This document shows, one piece after another, positions 56,410 to 64,000 of a DNA stretch of 64,000 nt. Positions within the stretch are counted from its first letter, which is position 1; the number at the start of each line of letters is the position of its first letter. The notes below the pieces were generated by a model that saw only the letters and a program-made list of their open reading frames with translations, searched no databases and had not been told where the DNA came from. This DNA is from Mesorhizobium sp. (GTDB lineage Bacteria; Pseudomonadota; Alphaproteobacteria; Rhizobiales; Rhizobiaceae). The DNA lies in the NCBI GenBank assembly GCA_004963905.1, contig SUGL01000006.1, positions 1 to 64,000 of the forward strand. The letters are read 5' to 3'. The translations under genes and the position numbers were made by a program.

Positions 56410-58215
56410 ATGGCTCGTTTCAAGATCGACCTGCGCGCAAGCGCCTTTCGCAGCGTGCTCGGCTTCACGTTCGACCACTGGCGCCGCCAGCCGTGGCGGC
56501 TGTCGCTCATCATGGGCGCATTCCTCTTGGCGACGCTCGCCGACGTGCTGACGCCGCTCTACTCCGGGCGGCTGGTCGACGCGGTCGCCAGCAGCGCCGG
56601 CGCCGACGAGGTGGCTTGGCACGCCGCGATGACGGCGTTCTCCATCCTGGTAGCGCTGGCGTTGGCCGGTGTCGTGCTGCGCAACGCCGCCTTCATGTGG
56701 ATCGTCGAATTGACGTTGAAGATGATGTCGGACATCGCCGCCGACGCCTTCCACCGCGTGCAGCGCTTCTCGACGGACTGGCACGCCAACAGCTTCGCCG
56801 GATCGACGGTGCGCAAGATCACGCGCGGCATGTGGGCGCTCGACCTGCTCAACGACACGATCCTGATCGCACTGCTGCCTTCGGTCGTCATGCTCGTCGG
56901 ATCGACGCTGCTGCTCGGCTGGTTCTGGCCGATGATGGGATTGGTGGTCGCCGTCGGCTCGGTGCTGTTCATCGCCGTCACCGCAATGCTGTCGCTCGGC
57001 TATGTCGCGCCGGCGGCACGCCTTGCCAACAGCTGGGACACGCGCCTCGGCGGCGCGCTGGCCGACGCGGTGAGCTGCAACGCGGTGGTCAAGGGCTTTG
57101 GCGCCGAGACCCGCGAGGAGGCGCGCCTTGCCAGGGTCGTGGCCAAATGGCGCCTGCGCACGGGCCGCACCTGGATGCGCGGCACGCTCAACGGCACCAC
57201 ACAAGGCGCGATGCTGCTCCTGATGCGGGCCGCGGTGATCGGGCTGGCGCTGGTGCTTTGGACGTGGGGCGAGGCAACCGCCGGCGACGTCGCCTTCGTG
57301 CTGACCTCGTTCTTCGTCCTGCAGGGCTATCTGCGCGACATCGGCACGCATATCCGCAACCTGCAGCGCTCGATCAACGACATGGAGGAACTGGTCGATT
57401 TCCAATCGGAGCCGCTCGGCATCGAGGACTGGCCAGGCGCTCGGCCGATCCGGATCACCGAAGGCCGCATCACGTTCGACAAGGTGACGTTCCACTATGG
57501 CAATCACCGGTTGCCGCTCTACCGCGACTTCTCGGTCGACATAGCGGCCGGCGAACGCATCGGACTGGTCGGGCATTCGGGATCCGGCAAGACGACCTTC
57601 GTCAAGCTGATCCAGCGCCTCTATGACGTCAATGCGGGCAGGATCCTGATCGACGGCCAGGACATCTCGAAGGTCGCGCAGGCATCGCTGCGCGGCCAGA
57701 TCGCCATCGTGCAGCAGGAGCCGATCCTGTTCCACCGGTCGCTGGCCGAGAACATCGCCTATGCCAGGCCGGGCGCCACGCAGGCAGAGATCGAACATGC
57801 GGCAAAACTCGCCAGCGCGCATGACTTCATCGCCAACCTGCCCAAGGGCTACGGCACCCTGGTCGGCGAGCGCGGCGTGAAGCTGTCGGGCGGCGAGCGC
57901 CAGCGCGTGGCGATCGCGCGCGCCTTCCTGGCCGATGCGCGCATCCTGATCCTCGACGAGGCGACATCGAGCCTCGATTCAGAATCGGAGGTGCTCATCC
58001 AGAAGGCGATGGAGCGACTGATGGTCGGGCGCACGACATTGGTCATCGCGCACCGGCTGTCGACCGTGCGGGCGCTCGACCGGCTGCTGGTCTTCGACCG
58101 CGGCCGCATCGTCGAGGAAGGCTCGCATGACGAGCTGATCAGGCTGAATGGCGGCATCTACCGGCGGCTGTTCGAGCGACAGGCGCTCGAGCTGACCAAG
58201 GGGCTCGTCGCGTGA
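56410..58215 (+). CDS. ABC transporter, fused permease and ATPase (MsbA-type exporter)
   Basis: The 601-residue protein joins an N-terminal six-helix permease domain and a C-terminal nucleotide-binding domain. The latter has Walker A GHSGSGKTT (about residue 388), the signature LSGGERQR (about 493), Walker B ILILDEATSSLDSE and switch histidine in VIAHRLST. This half-transporter should work as a homodimer and export a lipid, peptide or drug; the substrate is not visible. The start is 56410. A hairpin lies immediately downstream at 58222-58245. Confidence 0.9.
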   Translation: MARFKIDLRASAFRSVLGFTFDHWRRQPWRLSLIMGAFLLATLADVLTPLYSGRLVDAVASSAGADEVAWHAAMTAFSILVALALAGVVLRNAAFMWIVELTLKMMSDIAADAFHRVQRFSTDWHANSFAGSTVRKITRGMWALDLLNDTILIALLPSVVMLVGSTLLLGWFWPMMGLVVAVGSVLFIAVTAMLSLGYVAPAARLANSWDTRLGGALADAVSCNAVVKGFGAETREEARLARVVAKWRLRTGRTWMRGTLNGTTQGAMLLLMRAAVIGLALVLWTWGEATAGDVAFVLTSFFVLQGYLRDIGTHIRNLQRSINDMEELVDFQSEPLGIEDWPGARPIRITEGRITFDKVTFHYGNHRLPLYRDFSVDIAAGERIGLVGHSGSGKTTFVKLIQRLYDVNAGRILIDGQDISKVAQASLRGQIAIVQQEPILFHRSLAENIAYARPGATQAEIEHAAKLASAHDFIANLPKGYGTLVGERGVKLSGGERQRVAIARAFLADARILILDEATSSLDSESEVLIQKAMERLMVGRTTLVIAHRLSTVRALDRLLVFDRGRIVEEGSHDELIRLNGGIYRRLFERQALELTKGLVA

Positions 58216-58221
58216 AACAAC

Positions 58222-58245
58222 GGCATCCGGCTTCGGCCGGGTGCC
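58222..58245 (+). terminator. Hairpin after the ABC transporter gene
   Basis: GGCATCCGGC-TTCG-GCCGGGTGCC forms a strong stem (one mismatch) with a stable UUCG-type loop, six bases after the stop. There is no clear T-run, so termination is only likely. Confidence 0.6.
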
Positions 58246-58256
58246 TTCGCGGCTAT

Positions 58257-58358
58257 AGCGCGTCGCGATCTTTCGGATTCGCTCCCTGCGCTTTAGTCTC
58301 TTGATTTTACGGCATCTTTGTCCCGAAACCGGTTCCCACTTTCGGGAGACATGCATTA
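58257..58358. repeat. Family A intergenic palindrome, diverged copy
   Basis: This begins agcgcgtcgcga, like the other family A copies, and ends gggagacatgcatta, but the middle differs: tttgtcccgaaacc followed by actttcgggaga can form a hairpin. It lies between the ABC transporter and the PilZ gene, both of whose 3' ends point toward it. Confidence 0.65.
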
Positions 58359-58371
58359 GCAGGCGGATCCG

Positions 58372-58683
58372 TCAGCCGTAATGCAGCCTGGGCTTGGGCT
58401 CGGTGCCGGTGAACTTGACACCGACGCGGTCGTTGCGGCGCCAGCGGACTTCCGCCCGATAGGCTACCCCATCGACCGGAACATAGAGCAGGAAATGATC
58501 GGGGACCCTCGATTCCGGCGCGACTTTCAGCTCGGCACCGCCGGGATTCTGATTGCGCAGCGTACAACTGACCTCGGAATTCTGTATGCCCGTGATGATC
58601 GTCCCGCCCTTGAGCACGCGCTGGCGATGCTCGCGCCGGTGTTCGCCGGAGGTCTCTTCGAGTGGTTGCGCGGGGTTCATCAT
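58372..58683 (-). CDS. PilZ-domain protein (putative c-di-GMP receptor)
   Basis: The 103-residue protein is a single PilZ domain. The c-di-GMP-binding arginines lie in HRREHRQRVLKGG (RxxxR type), and the conserved NQNPGGAELKV stands for (D/N)xSxxG in diverged form. The strands VDGVAYRAEVRWRRNDRVGVKFTG finish the barrel. Binding is therefore possible but not certain. With pleD and the GGDEF protein it makes three c-di-GMP-related genes in this window, though they are far apart. Confidence 0.8.
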   Translation of the reverse strand: MMNPAQPLEETSGEHRREHRQRVLKGGTIITGIQNSEVSCTLRNQNPGGAELKVAPESRVPDHFLLYVPVDGVAYRAEVRWRRNDRVGVKFTGTEPKPRLHYG

Positions 58684-58798
58684 TGATCGACGCCATTAGC
58701 CGAATCGGCACTTGCAGCGGCAACAAAGCACCGATGCCCGTGCACCGCAACGCGCGGCATGCTCGTCGCACTGCATATGTGGTTATGTGATCGATGAT

Positions 58799-59287
58799 TT
58801 AGGCGAATCTATGCGGATCGGCGCAGAAATAGGCGATGATCTGGCAAAGGTCGGGCTCGTTGACCATGCTGACGGCCTCGGCGGAGCCGACCCATTTGCG
58901 GGTGCGGGCGCGCTTTTCCTTCCAGCGGTCGGCGACACGGTCGACCTTGAGCGGGAAGACCAGGACCTCGCAAGGCACTTCCTCGCCAGAGGCCAGAACC
59001 TTGCCGTAGAAGTAGCGCCCGGCTTCGAGATGCGAGACGGCGCCGCGCAATCCCGCCTCTTCGCTCGCTTCGCGGGCGGCAGCCTCGCAAAGCGGCTCCC
59101 TTGCCTCCGGCCAACCTTTGGGCAGAACCCAGCGTCCGGTGTCGCGGCTGGTGATCAGCATGATCTCGACGCCGCTTTCACCTTTGCGCCAGGGCAGGGC
59201 GGCAACCTGCAGGCGGCACGGCGCCGTGCCGAAGAGTCGCCGGACTCTTTCGGCCATCTGGTTGTGCGTCGTCGGCCTCGTCAACAT
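58799..59287 (-). CDS. NUDIX hydrolase (compact type)
   Basis: The 162-residue protein has a full NUDIX box, starting PKGWPEAREPLCEAAAREASEEAGL, with glycine, glutamates and REASEE in register for GX5EX7REUXEEXGU. It would cleave a nucleoside-diphosphate-linked substrate. The C-terminus has WVGSAEAVSMV and RKW, seen in a diphosphoinositol-polyphosphate-type subgroup, but the substrate is uncertain. It stands alone between a PilZ gene and gpt on the same strand. Confidence 0.87.
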   Translation of the reverse strand: MLTRPTTHNQMAERVRRLFGTAPCRLQVAALPWRKGESGVEIMLITSRDTGRWVLPKGWPEAREPLCEAAAREASEEAGLRGAVSHLEAGRYFYGKVLASGEEVPCEVLVFPLKVDRVADRWKEKRARTRKWVGSAEAVSMVNEPDLCQIIAYFCADPHRFA

Positions 59288-59492
59288 TGGAGAAGCTGCC
59301 CCCAGCCTCCGGAATCGTTTGCCATCTCACGAATCTTACGGCGAATTATGAGCCTTAAAAGTAAAAAACTTCACTCGTTCGGGAAAATCCCCCCAGAAAA
59401 AGTCGATCTCACAAAGTAATTAGGCCCGTGAGGCGCAAATCTTGGGCCCGCGCGCCCTTCGCGGCCGGATTCCTGGAAGATATGGCGGCTAC

Positions 59493-59993
59493 TCAACCGG
59501 CGTGATCGTCGGCGATCGGCTTCTGATAGGTGAAACCCATGTCCCAGGGGAAGTAGATCCAGGTGTCCTGGCTGACCTCGGTGACGAATGTGTCGACCAG
59601 CGGCCGGCCCTTCGGCTTGGCATACACGGTGGCGAAATGCGCCTTCGGCATCATCGCGCGCACGATGCCCGCCGTTTTGCCGGTATCCGTGAGGTCGTCG
59701 ATGATCAGCACACCGGCGCCATCGTCGGCAAGGAGCGAGGGCGAAATCTCCTTCAGCACCTGCAACTGACCCTGGCTGGTGTAGTCGTGATAGGAGGCGA
59801 CGCAAACCGTCTCGATGACTCGGATCCCGAGCTCGCGGGCGATGATGGCCGCGGGCACCAGGCCACCGCGTGTGATGCACACGATCGCCTTCCATTGTCC
59901 CTTGCTGGCGCCGGAGAGCCGCCAGGAAAGCGCGCGGGCATCGCGGTGGAACTGGTCCCAGGAGACCGGGAAAGCTTTTTCGGGAAGGGACAT
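59493..59993 (-). CDS. gpt: Xanthine phosphoribosyltransferase / guanine phosphoribosyltransferase
   Basis: The 166-residue protein is a type I phosphoribosyltransferase. [19 protein letters not shown] lies near the N-terminal hood, and [17 protein letters not shown] is the PRPP-binding motif. It ends [17 protein letters not shown], typical of XGPRT proteins. It salvages xanthine and guanine. Its stop lies 205 bases from the NUDIX gene; the gap is A/T-rich around 59350-59420 and should hold the NUDIX promoter. Confidence 0.92.
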   Translation of the reverse strand: MSLPEKAFPVSWDQFHRDARALSWRLSGASKGQWKAIVCITRGGLVPAAIIARELGIRVIETVCVASYHDYTSQGQLQVLKEISPSLLADDGAGVLIIDDLTDTGKTAGIVRAMMPKAHFATVYAKPKGRPLVDTFVTEVSQDTWIYFPWDMGFTYQKPIADDHAG

Positions 59994-60108
59994 GGTTCGC
60001 GCACTCCTGAAGCGCGCGCCGTGGCGCGCAGATACTATGGAATGCAGGCGGAATTAGCCGGAAAGCGCCAGGCTTGGCAAGGTGGCAGCCAGCGATGGCT
60101 GTGGACTT

Positions 60109-60212
60109 GAAGCGCGTCGCGCTGAGACACGTTCGAGCGACGCGCTTCAGGTCTTTGTTTTGATGCATGTCGTTTTCCCAAAACCGCTGCGCATTTTTGG
60201 GCGACATGCATT
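60109..60212. repeat. Family A intergenic palindrome, copy 2
   Basis: This begins gaagcgcgtcgcgctga and ends gggcgacatgcatt, closely matching 19791-19890 in order and wording, including aggtcttt, the tgcatg..cgtttt part and caaaaccg. It has the same two inverted parts. It lies between gpt and the stress-protein gene, whose 3' end is 59 bases away. Confidence 0.75.
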
Positions 60213-60222
60213 GAGTTCTTGT

Positions 60223-60272
60223 TCGATGCAGGTCTTTGTCCCGAAACCGTCCCGCTTTCGCGAGACGTGCTT
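60223..60272. repeat. Partial family A-related unit
   Basis: Beginning gatgcaggtctttgtcccg and running to gagacgtgctta, this resembles the second half of the diverged copy at 58257-58358 (tttgtcccgaaacc). It overlaps the last two bases of the next gene. It follows copy 2 directly, giving a tandem arrangement. Confidence 0.5.
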
Positions 60273-61104
60273 ATCTCGAAAGGAAGGCCGCTACGTTTGC
60301 CGTGCGCAGCACGGTGCGGGTGACGCCGCCGAACAGGAGCTGGCGCAGCCAAGAGTGGCTGTAGGCGCCGAGCACCAGCAGATCGGCGCCGGATTCGGCG
60401 ATCCTTTCCTGAATGATGTCGTCGACGGAGGCTCCGTTCGATTTCTGCACCGAAACGCTGACATTGGCGCCGTGGCGGGACAGCGCGGCCGCGATCTCGG
60501 CGCCGGCCGCCTCGGGAGCTTCGTCGAGCGTTTCCGGCGGATCGATGACGAGAATGTCTGTCTTGTCGGCTTCGCTGATGAAAGGCAGGGCATCGAAGGC
60601 GGCGCGCGCCGCCTCCTTGCTGCCATTCCAGGCAAGCAGCACGCGCCTGAAGGTGGTAACCAGCGGCCCGGCATGCGGAACGACCAGCACCGGCCGGCCG
60701 GCGTCATAGACCAGCGTGTCGACATCGGCGCCCGGATCGCCACCGGACTCGCGCTGCGCGGCGACGATCAGATCCGCCGCCCGCACGCTCGATATGCCGG
60801 TCAGCGCGCTGTCGCCGGAGAAGCTCTCCAGGCTGCGCCATTCGAAGGACAGACCGGAATCCTCGATGCGTCTGAGGAAGACCGCCTGTAGCTTGTCGGC
60901 GCGCTCCTTGTTCATCTCGGACGAGACCTGCAGGAATTCCGTGTCGGGGAAACCGGTGGCCGACGTATAGGGGACCGGCAGCGCTTCCGCATGGATGCCG
61001 ACGAGGTGGCTCTCGAAGCGCTCGGCGAGGGGGATGGCGCAGTCGAGCACGCGCTCGGCGTCCTGTTCGTTCTGCAGAATGGCGACGATCGTCTTGAAGC
61101 GCAT
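60271..61104 (-). CDS. Universal stress protein, UspA family
   Basis: The 277-residue protein has two tandem Usp-like parts. The first begins MRFKTIVAILQNEQDAERVLDCAIPLAERF, and the second half has RRVLLAWNGSKEAARAAFDALPF and ends DLLVLGAYSHSWLRQLLFGGVTRTVLRTANVAAFLSR, where GxxxHS and GGVTR form the ATP-binding loop. It is a cytoplasmic ATP-binding stress protein; the precise role is unknown. Start 61104 has gaggggggacgtc upstream, stronger than the frame to 61128. Confidence 0.88.
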   Translation of the reverse strand: MRFKTIVAILQNEQDAERVLDCAIPLAERFESHLVGIHAEALPVPYTSATGFPDTEFLQVSSEMNKERADKLQAVFLRRIEDSGLSFEWRSLESFSGDSALTGISSVRAADLIVAAQRESGGDPGADVDTLVYDAGRPVLVVPHAGPLVTTFRRVLLAWNGSKEAARAAFDALPFISEADKTDILVIDPPETLDEAPEAAGAEIAAALSRHGANVSVSVQKSNGASVDDIIQERIAESGADLLVLGAYSHSWLRQLLFGGVTRTVLRTANVAAFLSR

Positions 61105-61176
61105 GACGTCCCCCTCAATGGCCGGCACGAGAATGCCGTGTCAGAAACGCCAGTGCAGCCTTTCTGGTTCCGGGGA

Positions 61177-61917
61177 TCAGCTTGCGACCGACAAGCCCGC
61201 CACCATGGCCTCGACGTCCTTGCGCGCGGCCTCGAGGGCCTCTTCGCTGCGGGCGCGTACCACAAGCTCGGTCCAGAACTTGCCGTCGCCATATTTCGGG
61301 TAGGAGCCGATGATGGTGTCGGGATGCGCCTTCTGGATGTCGGCCAGCGGCCCGCCGATCAGGCCTTCGCCGAACGGGCAATGCACTGTGGCCGACAGCA
61401 TCTTGGTGCCGGTCTTCAGCGTCGGCACGACATTGTCGAGCATCGCCTGGAAGATCGACGGCACGCCGGCCATCACGTGAACATTGCCGATGCGGAAGCC
61501 GGGCGCGATCGATACCGGATTGTCGATGTGGTCGGCGCCGCGCGGCATGCGCGCCATGCGTTTGCGCGCTTCGGTGAACTCGATGCCGCGCTCGGCATAA
61601 CTTGCCTCCAGCATGGCATAGGCCTTTGCGTCGTATTCGCAAGGCACGCCGAAGGCCTTGGCAACCGAATCGGCCGTAATGTCGTCATGCGTGGGACCGA
61701 TGCCGCCAGTGGTGAAGAGGTAGGTGTAGCGGGCGCGCAGCGCGTTCACGGCGGCGACGATCTCGTCCTCCTCGTCGGGAACGATGCGCACTTCCTTAAG
61801 ATCGATGCCGACCGCCGTCATGATGTCGGCGAGATGGCCGATGTTCTTGTCCTTGGTCCTGCCGGAAAGGATCTCGTCGCCGATGACGAGCATGGCGGCG
61901 GTGACGATTTCAGGCAT
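61177..61917 (-). CDS. CinA-like molybdopterin-binding domain protein
   Basis: The 246-residue protein is a MoCF-type domain as in CinA: AAMLVIGDEILSGRTKDKNIGHLADIMTAVGIDL, then LFTTGGIGPTHDDITADSVAKAFG. That is the COG1058 part, without the C-terminal nicotinamide-nucleotide amidase domain of full CinA. It may act on NMN- or ADP-ribose-linked compounds or be an unassigned homologue. The start is 61917, and the neighbour upstream on the other strand is the alpha/beta hydrolase. Confidence 0.85.
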   Translation of the reverse strand: MPEIVTAAMLVIGDEILSGRTKDKNIGHLADIMTAVGIDLKEVRIVPDEEDEIVAAVNALRARYTYLFTTGGIGPTHDDITADSVAKAFGVPCEYDAKAYAMLEASYAERGIEFTEARKRMARMPRGADHIDNPVSIAPGFRIGNVHVMAGVPSIFQAMLDNVVPTLKTGTKMLSATVHCPFGEGLIGGPLADIQKAHPDTIIGSYPKYGDGKFWTELVVRARSEEALEAARKDVEAMVAGLSVAS

Positions 61918-62043
61918 GGCTCACTCCGGCTGCAGGTCGCCTGAAATAACGCGGCGGGCAGCCGGCCGCAATGTGCAAGCTGGGTAGGCTCTTGTGGCAG
62001 AGACAGTTGCGGCTAAGGTGCGCCGGTCCGGCTCGGGTGGAAG

Positions 62044-63018
62044 ATGCTGATATCGGTTTTGTCCTGGCTGATCGGCGGCCTTTTCGTTGCGGCGGCTGCC
62101 GTCGTGCTCAGCTTTGTGCTTGCAACATGGTGGATCGCGGCCAAGGCCGAAAGGCTGGTGCCGGCTTGCGGCAAGTTCGTCGAGATCGATGGGAACCGCA
62201 TCCAGTATGTCGAAGAAGGCGAGGGCAGGCCGATCGTCTTCCTGCACGGCCTCGGCGCGCAGCTTCACCATTTCCGGCACACGCTGTTCGGGCGTTTCGG
62301 TGCCGGCTACCGGCTGATCGCGCTCGACCGGCCAGGTTCGGGATATTCGGTGCGGGCGGGTGGAGCGAGCGGCCGTCTGCCTGAACAGGCGGAAGTGGTG
62401 CGGCGCTTCATCGAGGAACTTGGGCTGGAAAGGCCCTTGGTCGTCGGCCATTCGCTGGGCGGCGCCATCGCACTTGCACTCGCGATCGAGCATCCGAAAG
62501 CGATTTCCGGCATCGCCCTGCTCGCGCCGTTGACGCACCTGGAGGCAAGGGTGCGCCAGAAATTCGACCTGCTCTACGTTCCCTCGCGTCTGTGGCGGCG
62601 GGCCCTGGCCCACACGGTGGCGATTCCGCTCAGCCTGAAATATGCGGAGCCCACGATGAAATTCATCTTCGCGCCGCAAGCCGTGCCTGAGGACTACATG
62701 ATCGCAGGGGGCGGTTGGCTTGGGCTGCGGCCGGGCCATTTCCATGCGACCTCGACCGACTTTGTGGCGGTGGAAGAAGACCTCGGCCGCCTTGAGTGGC
62801 GCTATGGCGAGATCGCGATGCCGGCCGGCATTCTGTTCGGCGCGGAGGACCGCGTCATCGGCATCGCGGCCCATGGCGATCCGATGCCGGGCAAGATCGA
62901 GGAACTCGACTTCGAGCGGGTCGAAGGGCTCGGACACATGCCGCAATTCGTGGAGCCGGAACGCGTCGTCGCCTTCATCCAGCGCATCGCCGCACGTGCG
63001 TTTGCCGGCGTGACCTGA
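62044..63018 (+). CDS. Alpha/beta hydrolase with N-terminal membrane anchor
   Basis: The 324-residue protein has an N-terminal hydrophobic helix (LIGGLFVAAAAVVLSFVLATWW), then the hydrolase fold: IVFLHGLGAQLHHF (oxyanion loop), the nucleophile elbow VVGHSLGGAIALAL (serine in GHSLG), and late acid and histidine regions (FGAEDRVIG, GLGHMPQF). It is anchored to the inner membrane with its catalytic domain likely exposed to one side. The substrate is unknown. It diverges from the CinA-like gene across about 126 bases. Confidence 0.85.
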   Translation: MLISVLSWLIGGLFVAAAAVVLSFVLATWWIAAKAERLVPACGKFVEIDGNRIQYVEEGEGRPIVFLHGLGAQLHHFRHTLFGRFGAGYRLIALDRPGSGYSVRAGGASGRLPEQAEVVRRFIEELGLERPLVVGHSLGGAIALALAIEHPKAISGIALLAPLTHLEARVRQKFDLLYVPSRLWRRALAHTVAIPLSLKYAEPTMKFIFAPQAVPEDYMIAGGGWLGLRPGHFHATSTDFVAVEEDLGRLEWRYGEIAMPAGILFGAEDRVIGIAAHGDPMPGKIEELDFERVEGLGHMPQFVEPERVVAFIQRIAARAFAGVT

Positions 63019-63181
63019 ATTCGACGGCAATTGCGCCAGCCGCCGGCTGCTCACGGCCTCGTCACACAAACGTGTCGCGCATCCCGCTCCACGCCGATTT
63101 TCTCTTGGAACTTTTGCATCCAACCCAGGGTTTCATTGGCGTCGCCGTCACACCTCGGCGACCAACCAAATGGAGTATCCA

Positions 63182-63469
63182 ATGCTTACGAAAATTCTTG
63201 CAGCCTCCGCGCTCATGCTGGGTATGGCAACGTCGGCTATGGCGCAGTCCTCGGACATGTGGTCGTGGTGGCACCATGATCGTCCGGTTTCGAACGAACG
63301 GACGGTGCCGGTCGATCCTTACGCCACCGGCAGTATCTCTTCGAGCAGCGAAGCCACCGGCCTAAACAGCCTCGGCAATCCAGGCCCCATCGGCCCATGC
63401 GCCTCGAATACGCCCGGACCCGACGCCAATGCCGGGCAGAACGTCAACGATCAGTACTGCGGCAAATAA
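63182..63469 (+). CDS. Small secreted protein of unknown function
   Basis: The 95-residue protein has a signal peptide (MLTKILAASALMLGMATSAMA, cut near AMA|Q). The mature part is rich in Ser, Asn, Gly and Pro (ATGSISSSSEATGLNSLGNPGP) and has two cysteines, in GPCASNTPG and near the end, QYCGK. No family is recognised. Start 63182 has ggag six bases upstream. It lies 163 bases after the hydrolase gene. Confidence 0.65.
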   Translation: MLTKILAASALMLGMATSAMAQSSDMWSWWHHDRPVSNERTVPVDPYATGSISSSSEATGLNSLGNPGPIGPCASNTPGPDANAGQNVNDQYCGK

Positions 63470-63538
63470 CAACTGACGCGTCCGCCAGCGGCCGGCATGA
63501 AGGCAAGGGCATGGTCGGTCGCGGCGCGGGCATAAAAA

Positions 63539-63778
63539 CTAGTCGGAGACTTCGGTTTGCGGCCGGTCGCGGCCGTCGGCCAGTTCGTCATGCCAGACGC
63601 CCTCGGAGTCCTCATACTGGATGCCGTCGGTGTTGCCGGCGACCTGCTGCTCGGCCGAAGCAATTTCGGCGGCGCGCAGCGCGTCCTGGTGCGTGGGAAA
63701 CGTTTCTGAAAAAGTCGAGCCGACCTTGTAGGCCCAACCGCCGTCATGCTCGACGATCTTGTAAGTCAGTTTCGCCAT
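63539..63778 (-). CDS. DUF2188 small protein
   Basis: The 79-residue protein matches DUF2188: KLTYKIVEHDGGWAYKVGSTFSETFPTHQDALRAAEIASAEQQ. The EHDGGWAYKV strand and a helix with xxDALRAAExAS are its marks. It is a small cytoplasmic protein of unknown function, common in rhizobia. The start is the ATG at 63778, with gaggattt a few bases upstream; a longer frame to 63814 lacks support. Confidence 0.85.
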   Translation of the reverse strand: MAKLTYKIVEHDGGWAYKVGSTFSETFPTHQDALRAAEIASAEQQVAGNTDGIQYEDSEGVWHDELADGRDRPQTEVSD

Positions 63779-63810
63779 GGAAATCCTCCGGTAGAGAAAC
63801 CCCTTAATGC

Positions 63811-64000
63811 TCAATGCAGCTTTTCGTCGGGCAACCTGTCTTCAGGAACCAGCACTTCAGATTCCTCGGCTGCCTCGATCAATGCGCGGCGTGCGTCCGC
63901 AGTCGAACGATAGCCCTCCAGCGCCTTGAGGCAAGTGTCTAGAGCATCACGATGCCGCTGGCCGCGATTGAGCGGCCAGACCGTCATCAGGCACTCGGCG
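63811..64000 (-). CDS. DUF982 protein, C-terminal part (5' end beyond the window)
   Basis: The minus-strand frame ends with a TGA at 63811-63813 and is open to the window edge. The visible 62 residues include AECLMTVWPLNRGQRHRDAL, CLKALEG and ARRALIEAAEES, the DUF982 pattern (W...G..H..A...C..AL.G...A..AR..F..AA). DUF982 proteins are small and very numerous in rhizobia; their function is unknown. The start codon lies outside. It is 32 bases upstream of the DUF2188 gene on the same strand. Confidence 0.75.
   Translation of the reverse strand, partial: AECLMTVWPLNRGQRHRDALDTCLKALEGYRSTADARRALIEAAEESEVLVPEDRLPDEKLH

Overview
The window is GC-rich, gene-dense chromosomal DNA from an alphaproteobacterium of the order Hyphomicrobiales, most likely Mesorhizobium or a close relative in the Phyllobacteriaceae. 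The evidence is the divK-pleD-rpmG neighbourhood, the topA-rnr-DUF983-NUDIX run, a class II DAHP synthase, DUF982, DUF2188 and DUF3572 proteins, and several rhizobial-type intergenic palindromes. No rRNA, tRNA or CRISPR array was recognised.

Layout. Positions 1-5944 hold the first codons of a probable glutathione-dependent formaldehyde dehydrogenase (minus strand), pccA and dnaE. Positions 6334-11534 hold a five-gene plus-strand cassette for membrane or surface glycans: two GT2 transferases, a GtrA-like flippase, a methyltransferase and a GT-C-like membrane protein. Positions 11591-19791 carry an EamA permease, secreted proteins, dinB with an N-terminal zinc-ribbon-like extension, a GNAT enzyme, a HAD hydrolase overlapping a DUF3572 gene, and the cell-cycle pair divK-pleD. 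Positions 19791-20634 are repeats. From 20635 to 29340 minus-strand genes run from topA through rnr, DUF983, NUDIX and MFS to rpmG.

Positions 29664-38859 mix core genes (ccdA, glmU, glmS) with accessory DNA. The accessory part includes an AT-richer AAA ATPase gene with a C-terminal TOPRIM/DUF4435-like part (a candidate single-gene anti-phage system), a small NTF2-like gene lying between a decayed copy of the glmU 5' region and glmU itself, a GIY-YIG nuclease gene enclosed by 56-bp inverted repeats, and an orphan HigA antitoxin with a palindromic operator. A gene-less pair of the same inverted repeats lies at 20326-20510, which suggests a nuclease-linked mobile family.

Positions 38944-47383 hold a DUF502 protein, recG, sdhE, mfd and class II aroF. 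Positions 48283-49427 hold a RES/Xre toxin-antitoxin operon with an operator. The rest carries a diguanylate cyclase, dgkA, DedA and DUF1003 proteins, a Tag-like glycosylase, nadE, an ABC exporter, a PilZ protein, a NUDIX enzyme, gpt, a universal stress protein, a CinA-like protein, a hydrolase and small rhizobial proteins. A DUF982 gene is cut by the right edge.

The core genes cover replication and repair (dnaE, dinB, recG, mfd, topA), cell cycle and c-di-GMP signalling (divK, pleD, GGDEF, PilZ), UDP-GlcNAc synthesis (glmS, glmU), and aromatic, NAD and purine metabolism. The most notable non-core items are the ATPase/TOPRIM gene, the GIY-YIG inverted-repeat element and the duplicated glmU leader.
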